Assembly (NCBI GenBank): GCA_949487015.1
Contig: CATAQZ010000216.1
Coordinates: 1-10,163, forward strand
DNA: 10,163 nucleotides
Direction of reading: 5' to 3'
From: Flavobacteriales bacterium UBA4585
GTDB lineage: Bacteria > Bacteroidota > Bacteroidia > Flavobacteriales > Schleiferiaceae
The number at the start of each line of letters is the position of its first letter. Within the stretch, counting starts at the first letter, position 1. The position numbers and the translations under genes were made by a program. Positions 1 through 5,616 of this stretch are shown in pieces. The notes under the pieces are model-generated. The model was not told the origin of the DNA and made no database searches. It was given only the letters and a program-made list of their open reading frames with translations.

Positions 1-800
1 ATATTGAAGATGCCTACCATGCAAGCGCTGGTAAAGGAATGGCTCAAGAATTTGGGTTTTCTACCATGCACAATGAGCGTGCGGAAAAGTATGGAGAATT
101 GGGCTCAAAAATGCATACAGCACTTCATGAGGTTGTAGGTCATGCATCAGGAAAAATTAATCCTGGTATTGGAACACCAAAGCAAACGCTTAAAAATTAC
201 AGCTCTACGCTTGAAGAGGCACGTGCGGATCTCGTTGCACTTTATTTCATACTGGACGACAAAATGCAGGAGATTGGTTTAATGGAAAATAAAGAGCCAG
301 GCTATGCAGAATACGACAACTACATGTCGAATGGAATGATGCTCCAATTGCGTCGTATTCTTCCCGGTGATGATATAGAGGAAGACCACATGCGTAACCG
401 TCAATTGGTAGCCTCATGGGCATTCGAACGCGGACGCGAGGAGAATGTTGTCGAACGCAAGGTGATCGATGGTAAAACCTATTTCGTTGTGAACGACTAT
501 GACAAGTTGCGTGGGTATTTTGGTGAGTTGTTACGTGAAATTCAGCGCATCAAAAGTGAAGGTGACTTTGAAGCCGGTAGAACTCTCGTGGAGACCTATG
601 GCGTTAAAGTAGATCAAGAGCTTCACGCGGAAGTATTGAGACGCTCAGAGCCGCTAAATTTAGCCCCTTACAGCGGGTTTGTAAATCCTGAGATGGCACC
701 CGTATTCGAAGGGGACAGTATCGTGGATGTTACCGTTGAATACCCTATGGATTTTCTAGGTCAAATGTTGCGTTACGGAACGACGTACAGCTTTGAATAA
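1..800 (+). CDS. Dipeptidyl peptidase III-like zinc peptidase (family M49), C-terminal part, 5' truncated by the window
   Basis: The frame is open from base 3 to a TAA at 798-800, so this is the last ~266 residues of a larger protein; family members in Bacteroidota are usually around 650-700 residues. Counting from the first in-window Met (base 39), the zinc motif HEVVGH is at residues 30-35 (bases 126-143) and matches the M49 HExxGH signature, which has one residue more than the usual HExxH. The second motif EEARAD at residues 59-64 matches the EExRAE/D motif that supplies the third zinc ligand (Glu60) in dipeptidyl peptidase III. These enzymes remove dipeptides from the N-terminus of oligopeptides. 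The N-terminal region is not visible, so a signal peptide and the substrate-binding lobe cannot be judged. The Met at base 39 is internal, not the start. A hairpin terminator follows 21 bases after the stop. Confidence 0.88.
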   Translation, partial: IEDAYHASAGKGMAQEFGFSTMHNERAEKYGELGSKMHTALHEVVGHASGKINPGIGTPKQTLKNYSSTLEEARADLVALYFILDDKMQEIGLMENKEPGYAEYDNYMSNGMMLQLRRILPGDDIEEDHMRNRQLVASWAFERGREENVVERKVIDGKTYFVVNDYDKLRGYFGELLREIQRIKSEGDFEAGRTLVETYGVKVDQELHAEVLRRSEPLNLAPYSGFVNPEMAPVFEGDSIVDVTVEYPMDFLGQMLRYGTTYSFE

Positions 801-820
801 GAACTGCATCTAATCAATGT

Positions 821-852
821 AAAGGGCACCCCGTGGGGTGCCCTTTCTTTTT
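821..852 (+). terminator. Rho-independent terminator after the M49 peptidase gene
   Basis: A perfect 12-bp inverted repeat, AAAGGGCACCCC (821-832) and GGGGTGCCCTTT (835-846), is separated by GT; in practice the loop would open to about four bases. It is followed by CTTTTT (847-852). The GC-rich stem and T-tract sit just after the peptidase stop and before cytidine deaminase, so the two genes are probably separate transcription units. Confidence 0.92.
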
Positions 853-917
853 GAGCAAAACTCAGACTCGAATTATTGAATAAAGGGTAACTTGTAAAAG
901 ACCTTAAACACTTACAA

Positions 918-1385
918 ATGGAGCACGAGATAACCCTTCAATACAGAACCTATGAGAATTGGCGCCAAACATTAGCCATTCCCAAAGCGATAGCTGATCG
1001 ACTTGAAGCGTTGTTACTTTCTGCATATGCACCCTACTCTAATTATCCCGTATCAAGCATCGTGGTCATGGAATCGGGTGAAATGATTGTAGGTACGAAT
1101 CAAGAGAATGGGGCCTTCCCTTCAGGTTTATGTGCTGAGCGTGTAGCTGTGCTGGCAGCTAAAGCTGCACATCCAAATGAAGCTATTCAAACCGTATACA
1201 TCATGACAGGGGAATCTGAGCGCGAGCCTGCGGCGCCCTGCGGATCTTGCAGACAGGTACTTCACGAGACAGAATTGAGACAAATAAAGCCCTTTGAATT
1301 GATCTTACTCAATAAGACGAACAAGGCCTTGGCATTCACCGGCGTACAGGGCCTATTACCTTTTAGCTTTACGCTGCCTGAATGA
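918..1385 (+). CDS. cdd: Cytidine deaminase
   Basis: 155 residues, the size of the homotetrameric cytidine deaminases. The enzyme is cytoplasmic and converts cytidine and deoxycytidine to uridine and deoxyuridine in pyrimidine salvage. The signature is complete: AYAPYSNYPV (36-45) is the family's substrate-binding entry, N61-x-E63 binds the ribose, C72-A-E74 supplies a zinc-ligand Cys and the proton-shuttling Glu, and P107-C108-G-S-C111 supplies the other two zinc Cys, followed by the usual RQVL. About 30 residues precede the conserved core, not unusual in Bacteroidota. The ATG at 918 has no Shine-Dalgarno. The gene lies 66 bases after a terminator, so it has its own promoter, and it ends only 5 bases from the convergent di-haem operon with no clear terminator between them. 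Confidence 0.95.
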   Translation: MEHEITLQYRTYENWRQTLAIPKAIADRLEALLLSAYAPYSNYPVSSIVVMESGEMIVGTNQENGAFPSGLCAERVAVLAAKAAHPNEAIQTVYIMTGESEREPAAPCGSCRQVLHETELRQIKPFELILLNKTNKALAFTGVQGLLPFSFTLPE

Positions 1386-1390
1386 GGCGT

Positions 1391-2344
1391 TTATAGTGCC
1401 TCCAAAAATGCGACCAATTGCGCTTTCTCGCTGACAGATAAACCTAAGGGTTCTATTCTAGAATCGGTATACGAATGGTTTGTCCCGCCAGTATTGTATT
1501 GCTCAACAACATCCGCAAGGGTTGACACTGAGCCATCGTGCATGTAAGGAGCTGTGATTTGTACCTTTCGCAGTGATGGAACTTTAAAAACATACCTATC
1601 ACTGCTTTCATTCGTCAATAATTCTCGACCGTAGTCTGTTGAATCCACTATGGCCGTTCCATTGTTTGCGAAACCGAAGTCAGTAAGTAAAACACCTGAA
1701 TGACACTGTACGCATGCCGCTTTTCCATAAAATAATTTACCTCCTTTAATGGCCTCGTTGCTCAGTGCAGTCGCATCGCCTTGAATAAAGTGATCAAACG
1801 GAGCATCAAAGTCAACGAGCGTACGTTCGAAATTCGCTAATGCTCGAACCAATAAAAAAGCAGAGGCCGTATCCCCATAGACCGTGAGAAATTCATTTCT
1901 GTAGCCGGTATTTCTATTCAATCGTCGAACGGCGTCTACCACATTATGTGCCATTTCAGTCGCATCACCTAATGGGACTAAGACTTGCATCTCCAAAGAC
2001 GGGACCCCTCCTTCACGCATAAAATAAGGCTGGAAACCAACGTTTAGTAAAGATGGACTGTTGCGTTTTCCTAAAACTCCACCTACACCGGGCGTAACCC
2101 TGTCGTTTGTCGCGAAACCCAGTTCTGGCTTATGGCAAGAACCGCAACTAATACTTGAGTCTACACTCAATATGGGATCAAAAAAAAGTCGTTCACCTAA
2201 AGATGCCGCAGCAGCATTGTTGGGATTATCAGCGGGATATTCTAGTACCGGATAAGTAGTATTAAGTCCCTCAAAAACGGACTCATCAGGCACGCAAGAC
2301 CCCAGGATTAAACCGATGAACAGAAATTTAGAAAGGCGAAGCAT
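1391..2344 (-). CDS. Di-haem cytochrome c peroxidase/MauG-superfamily lipoprotein (second paralogue)
   Basis: 317 residues. A short hydrophobic signal ends in a lipobox (LGSC, lipid Cys17), so it is predicted to be a membrane-anchored, exported lipoprotein. Two c-type haem motifs are present: CGSCH (67-71) and CVQCH (211-215). The family motif TAPYMHDG lies at 264-271. By eye, the position that holds the axial Met in classical bacterial peroxidases is Tyr283 (EQYNTGG), as in MauG and MbnH, and no His occupies the distal position of the N-terminal haem. The catalytic-type Glu is kept (Glu130, ATEM). Oddly, the inter-haem Trp of the FWDG/FMWDGG motif is replaced by Arg110 (FMREGG). The gene is last in the operon and overlaps the preceding paralogue by 17 bases, so translation is likely coupled. 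The substrate is unknown; candidates are peroxide or a partner protein such as the MbnP-like product. Confidence 0.88.
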   Translation of the reverse strand: MLRLSKFLFIGLILGSCVPDESVFEGLNTTYPVLEYPADNPNNAAAASLGERLFFDPILSVDSSISCGSCHKPELGFATNDRVTPGVGGVLGKRNSPSLLNVGFQPYFMREGGVPSLEMQVLVPLGDATEMAHNVVDAVRRLNRNTGYRNEFLTVYGDTASAFLLVRALANFERTLVDFDAPFDHFIQGDATALSNEAIKGGKLFYGKAACVQCHSGVLLTDFGFANNGTAIVDSTDYGRELLTNESSDRYVFKVPSLRKVQITAPYMHDGSVSTLADVVEQYNTGGTNHSYTDSRIEPLGLSVSEKAQLVAFLEAL

Positions 2345-3392
2345 AACGAGTGTCTTGAATCAAACTCGTGTCTGTTAAGGTCTTCAGAAAAGCAAGTAAA
2401 GCACTCTTATCGGTATCGGTGAGCATTAAACCTGTTCCCATTGTCATGGCAAGGGCCGGATTAAGCGAAGCATTATTGTGCAAACCTTCATTATAGTGAT
2501 CGATCACTTCCTCTAAGGTTTTGAAACGACCGTCGTGCATGTATGGTGGAGTTAGCTCAATATTTCTTAGTGTCGTTACTTTCATCGCCCCACGATCCGA
2601 TTCTAGGCCCGTCACCTCATAGCGACCATCATCATTATAAATACTGTCTAATCCATTATTCATGTACTCCTGCGAACTGAAGTTTTTCCCGCCATGGCAA
2701 TGACCACAATCCGCTCCCGAGGTCTCAGGGAAAAAGGGATTATATTCATCAAAAAATAAATCCATACCGAGCTCCTCTTCCTCCGTAAAGGTTGCTGTGC
2801 CTTCCAGGTACAAATCATATTTGCTACGGTAAGAAACTATGGAATTCATAAACTGTTCCAGCGCTAGGCCAATGCGGTATGACGATATATTTTCACTGCC
2901 GAAGGCTCTGAAAAATTGATGCGTGTACAGGGTATCCTGCTCCAGTTTCTCTACCACATTCTCCATGGTTTCGTTCATTTCTAGAGGATCCTGGATCGGC
3001 ATGATACTCTGATCTCTAAGCTTTTGTACACGACCGTCCCAAAAATAGCCGTTCGTATTCCAAAGCATATTTACAGCACTCATCGCCTGACGGTGTCCTT
3101 CTAAGCCATCAATTCCTACTGAAAATCTATTCGTATCTGTGAATGCGTTTTCTTGCTTGTGACAGGATGCGCAAGCCATAGAGTTATCCCCAGATAGACG
3201 GGTTTCATAAAATAACATGCGCCCTAGTTTAACACCCTGCTCTGTGAGCGGATTATCTGCAGGTAGCTCTGGTTCAGGCAGACCACCGAACGCTAAGGTA
3301 TATGGTGTTGCATCCCATATCGGCTCTGGAGCTTTTGCGCAACCAACAGCTAATACTATCGAGAAGGTTAATAAGAATACTCTATTTAACAT
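2328..3392 (-). CDS. Di-haem cytochrome c peroxidase/MauG-MbnH-like lipoprotein (first paralogue)
   Basis: 354 residues. The signal peptide ends in a lipobox (AVGC, lipid Cys18), so an exported lipoprotein is predicted. Haem motifs are CASCH (74-78) and CGHCH (229-233). The inter-haem Trp118 is present in FWDGR (117-121), and the acid-base type Glu138 in PLEM. LRNIELTPPYMHDGRF (275-290) is the family's C-terminal-haem motif. Tyr300 (DHYNEG) falls where classical peroxidases have an axial Met, and the distal His of the N-terminal haem seems missing; both features point to the MauG/MbnH type, which oxidises protein residues, rather than a plain peroxidase. These alignments are by eye. The start overlaps the end of the MbnP-like gene by 11 bases, and the 3' end overlaps the second paralogue by 17, so all three are one translationally coupled operon. 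Genome annotation would usually name this cytochrome-c peroxidase. Confidence 0.9.
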   Translation of the reverse strand: MLNRVFLLTFSIVLAVGCAKAPEPIWDATPYTLAFGGLPEPELPADNPLTEQGVKLGRMLFYETRLSGDNSMACASCHKQENAFTDTNRFSVGIDGLEGHRQAMSAVNMLWNTNGYFWDGRVQKLRDQSIMPIQDPLEMNETMENVVEKLEQDTLYTHQFFRAFGSENISSYRIGLALEQFMNSIVSYRSKYDLYLEGTATFTEEEELGMDLFFDEYNPFFPETSGADCGHCHGGKNFSSQEYMNNGLDSIYNDDGRYEVTGLESDRGAMKVTTLRNIELTPPYMHDGRFKTLEEVIDHYNEGLHNNASLNPALAMTMGTGLMLTDTDKSALLAFLKTLTDTSLIQDTRYASPF

Positions 3393-4329
3393 GCAGTTTG
3401 TGTACGCTAGTTTCTCCTTCTAAAGAAGTAATTGACACCAATAACAAACCATTTACATTAAGGTTCACATTATTCGTTCCTGGGGCTAATGTGCCGTTAG
3501 CAATATTCCTTCCGAGCATATCCAACACTTCGTAAGTTCCTGCCTGAGAAGATTCAATGATGAATCTGCCATTTGAAGGATTAGGATAAATACCAACAAC
3601 AGGTGTCTTCTCTGTTAATCCCATAGCCGTATTGCCTTCGCTTGAAGAGAAAACGTAATTATTGATGTTGTGTAAGGTCTGGGCTGCCCCGCCAGTTTCA
3701 CCATGGCTGATAGGACCTGAACCTAAATTTATACCCCGAAAAAGCTCATTATAATCTGCCGTTATCGTGATCAATAGCGTATCAGAAGCAATGAGCGTTC
3801 CTGAAGTAGGCAAGGTTAAATGCGCGTAATTTCCATCGCCTAAACCGTGGAATTCGAAGATTTGGCTAAAAGTACTACCGCCCAAACCCTCCGCAGCAAT
3901 AAAGCGGTATCCTGCTGTCCAACCCCAATGCATGGAAGGACTTTTCGGTGCTAATGGATGATTAGGATTATAGGTCGTTGGATCCAAATGGTTCAAAGAG
4001 GCATTCACTCCTACGGCAAAACGAATACTTTCCAGCGAGTCAACGGTAAATGTCCCTAAGTTTAAGCTGGTTTCATTAAAGCCGTCTACTAATGCCAATG
4101 CCGCCGCTGTATCCGAAGAACCACCGTCATGCACTAGAATAATTTCATCCATATAATATTGGATTCTATTCAGTTTAAATGGATTGCCTAAATTATTTAT
4201 TCCCTCAACACCTGTGGCACAAGTATCTGTGCCAATTCTGTGTTCAATATTTAGAATCACAGTCTTGCTCTGTGAGTGGGCTGCAGTAGCAAACAATAAT
4301 GCACTAAACGCGAAATAGATCTTCTTCAT
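3382..4329 (-). CDS. MbnP-like secreted protein (putative copper-binding) with T9SS C-terminal sorting domain
   Basis: 315 residues from the ATG at 4329. This start is chosen because MKKIYFAFSALLFATAAHSQ is a clean signal peptide; the frame stays open upstream to 4461 but would overlap AMP nucleosidase and add an implausible leader. The body (about 21-230) matches my memory of the MbnP family: an N-terminal beta-rich part with YYMDEIILV (58-66), then NPNHPL (121-126) and the hallmark MHWGWTAGYRF (133-143). In characterised MbnP/CorA proteins a Trp is oxidised to kynurenine by a di-haem partner and helps bind copper; Trp135 and Trp137 are the only tryptophans here. Residues about 243-315 (YPNPSNGRF, then YEVLDMLGR, ending SVHKLHVK) form a type A T9SS sorting domain, so the protein is predicted to cross the outer membrane and be released or surface-attached. 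It is first in the operon with two di-haem enzymes, which supports the partner role. Copper binding is inferred. Confidence 0.82.
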   Translation of the reverse strand: MKKIYFAFSALLFATAAHSQSKTVILNIEHRIGTDTCATGVEGINNLGNPFKLNRIQYYMDEIILVHDGGSSDTAAALALVDGFNETSLNLGTFTVDSLESIRFAVGVNASLNHLDPTTYNPNHPLAPKSPSMHWGWTAGYRFIAAEGLGGSTFSQIFEFHGLGDGNYAHLTLPTSGTLIASDTLLITITADYNELFRGINLGSGPISHGETGGAAQTLHNINNYVFSSSEGNTAMGLTEKTPVVGIYPNPSNGRFIIESSQAGTYEVLDMLGRNIANGTLAPGTNNVNLNVNGLLLVSITSLEGETSVHKLHVK

Positions 4330-4353
4330 TGTCGAGGTATAATTTTTACTTCC

Positions 4354-4378
4354 ACAAGGTACGAATTTTGTAACTTGT
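4354..4378. promoter_or_regulatory. Dyad in the divergent mbnP-like/AMP nucleosidase intergenic region
   Basis: The 103-base gap (4330-4432) contains ACAAGGTA (4354-4361) facing TAACTTGT (4371-4378), an inverted repeat matching at 7 of 8 positions with a 9-base spacer. Read outward, each arm resembles a degenerate Bacteroidota -7 box (TAnnTTGT against TAnnTTTG), one towards each gene. It could be a shared operator, back-to-back promoters, or chance; no TTG at proper spacing supports either arm as a promoter. Confidence 0.3.
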
Positions 4379-4399
4379 AAGTACTTCAGGGTATTTTTT
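4368..4399 (+). promoter_or_regulatory. Possible promoter of AMP nucleosidase
   Basis: TTG (4368-4370), a 21-base spacer, then TATTTTTT (4392-4399) agrees with the Bacteroidota form TTG-N-TAnnTTTG at all but the last base of the -7 box. A start about 7 bases downstream would leave a leader of roughly 25 bases before the ATG at 4433. The surrounding T-run makes the match easy to get by chance, so confidence is low. Confidence 0.33.
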
Positions 4400-4432
4400 T
4401 TCGAGAGTGACCCTGTCCTAAACCCATTTAAC

Positions 4433-5203
4433 ATGAAAACAAAAGACGAGATTGTAACCAATTGGCTCGTTCGCTATACGGGCGTTCCTCTAGAAGAATT
4501 CGGAGCCTATATTCTACTTACAAACTTCCAGCACTACGTTGATATTTTCGCTGCTTTAACAGGCGCTGAAATTCAGGGTGAAGGAAAAAGTATGACAAGC
4601 GCCACGCATGAAGGGATAACAATTATAAACTTTGGCATGGGTTCGCCAAATGCAGCTACAGTAATGGATCTACTAAGTGCTATAGAAACGAAATCGGTGT
4701 TGTTTTTAGGAAAGTGTGGTGGACTTAAAAAAAGAAACAATATCGGCGATTTAATCCTCCCCATTGGCGCGATCAGAGGAGAAGGAACATCGAACGATTA
4801 TTTTCCTCCAGAGGTTCCTGCGATGCCTTCATTCGCACTTCAAAAAGCGGTAAGCACTACCATTCGTGATAATAACATTAATTATTGGACCGGAACTGTC
4901 TACACAACAAACCGGAGAGTTTGGGAGTTTGATGGTAAATTCAAAAAATACCTTAAAAAGGTTCGCGCCTATGCTATAGACATGGAAACAGCAACCTTAT
5001 TTACGGTCGGGTTTCATAACAAAATACCAACGGGGGCGCTCCTACTTGTAACGGATCAACCCATGATTCCTGATGGTGTAAAAACTATGGAAAAAGACGC
5101 TGTCAATTCAAAACTTCACGACAAAAGACATGTGCAGATAGGCATAGATTCGCTGAAGCAACTCATGAATAATGGAGAAACGATCAGACACTTAGTCTTC
5201 TAA
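4433..5203 (+). CDS. amn: AMP nucleosidase, short catalytic-only form
   Basis: 256 residues, a member of the PNP/UDP phosphorylase superfamily. It is predicted to hydrolyse AMP to adenine and ribose 5-phosphate in the cytoplasm, as part of purine salvage and adenylate balance. Visible motifs are NFGMGSPNAATVMDLL (66-81, phosphate/ribose loop), LFLGKCGGL (90-98), IGDLILPIGAIRGEGTS (104-120) with the NDYFPPEVPA typical of AMP nucleosidases, and AIDMETATLF (181-190), the equivalent of the EMEA/DMES ribose-binding motif of the family. LLLVTDQPM (203-211) holds the catalytic Asp position. The E. coli enzyme is about 480 residues with an extra N-terminal regulatory domain; that domain is absent here, as is normal in Bacteroidota. 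The gene is transcribed divergently from the MbnP-like operon and ends 4 bases from the convergent Fur-family gene. No functional link to either is evident. Confidence 0.9.
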   Translation: MKTKDEIVTNWLVRYTGVPLEEFGAYILLTNFQHYVDIFAALTGAEIQGEGKSMTSATHEGITIINFGMGSPNAATVMDLLSAIETKSVLFLGKCGGLKKRNNIGDLILPIGAIRGEGTSNDYFPPEVPAMPSFALQKAVSTTIRDNNINYWTGTVYTTNRRVWEFDGKFKKYLKKVRAYAIDMETATLFTVGFHNKIPTGALLLVTDQPMIPDGVKTMEKDAVNSKLHDKRHVQIGIDSLKQLMNNGETIRHLVF

Positions 5204-5207
5204 TAGC

Positions 5208-5615
5208 TCACGCGCTTACGCAAGCACTACAATCGCCTTTTGCTGAAATATTTATTTCTTGAAAAGGGAGCTGCGCGAGACTAGATTTTAATTGGTCGGA
5301 AATTTCAATGCACTCAACGCCGCCGCAGGAAGAACATTTTAGGTGAAGGTGCTCGTGATTATGCACCTGTTCCGTGCAACCAAAACAACGCGCATAAAAT
5401 GACTCTCCATTCTCTTCGTAGGCTTTATGGATTAACCCGTATTCGGTGAGCGTAAGAAGCGTTCGGTATAGAGTGGTTCGATCGAATTCGTGTAAAGCAT
5501 TTTGCATCGTGCTATACGATTGTGCAACTGCAGATTGACTCAAAGAATCTAATACTGCGATACGAATTTTAGTTTTTCTTAAGTTGAATTGTTCCAATGT
5601 TTCCTCGCTCGTCAT
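5208..5615 (-). CDS. Fur/Zur-family metal-dependent transcriptional repressor
   Basis: 135 residues. The N-terminal winged helix runs from about 10 to 75, with the recognition segment FDRTTLYRTLLTL (44-56), which matches the Fur family's TxYRxL helix, followed by ENGESFYAR (68-76), the wing. The C-terminal metal and dimer domain has HNHEHLHLKCSSC (85-97), the family's His-rich sensing region leading to the first structural zinc pair Cys94/Cys97, with the second pair Cys129/Cys132 (CSAC) at the extreme C-terminus. Cys77/Cys80 (CFGC) and Cys102 are additional. The ATG lies one base after the receptor's stop codon, so it is translated with that operon. The perfect 7-1-7 palindrome in the operon promoter is a plausible operator for this protein. 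Whether it senses zinc, iron or another metal cannot be read from sequence alone; Zur is favoured by the context. Confidence 0.87.
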   Translation of the reverse strand: MTSEETLEQFNLRKTKIRIAVLDSLSQSAVAQSYSTMQNALHEFDRTTLYRTLLTLTEYGLIHKAYEENGESFYARCFGCTEQVHNHEHLHLKCSSCGGVECIEISDQLKSSLAQLPFQEINISAKGDCSACVSA

Positions 5616-5616
5616 C

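Noticed and set aside
1376..1390. Hairpin GCCT-GAATG-AGGC at the cytidine deaminase/di-haem gene convergence as a shared terminator.
   Set aside because: The stem is only four base pairs, it overlaps the deaminase stop, and no T-run follows on either strand.
2061..2255. Plus-strand open frame inside the second di-haem gene (also similar ones at 3217-3423, 3302-3535, 7826-8032 and a minus-strand one at 4573-4764).
   Set aside because: All are shadows of well-supported genes in other frames, with no recognisable protein features.
4217..4234. Inverted repeat GGCACA/TGTGCC with a six-base loop.
   Set aside because: Inside the MbnP-like coding region with no T-run and no nearby gene boundary; chance is sufficient.
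4330..4461. Upstream start for the MbnP-like protein at 4461, overlapping AMP nucleosidase.
   Set aside because: The added 44 residues have no signal-peptide character, while a clean signal peptide starts at 4329.
5200..5230. Terminator between AMP nucleosidase and the Fur-family gene.
   Set aside because: Only 4 bases separate the stops, and the only small hairpin (GCTT/AAGC) lies in the Fur coding end without a T-run.
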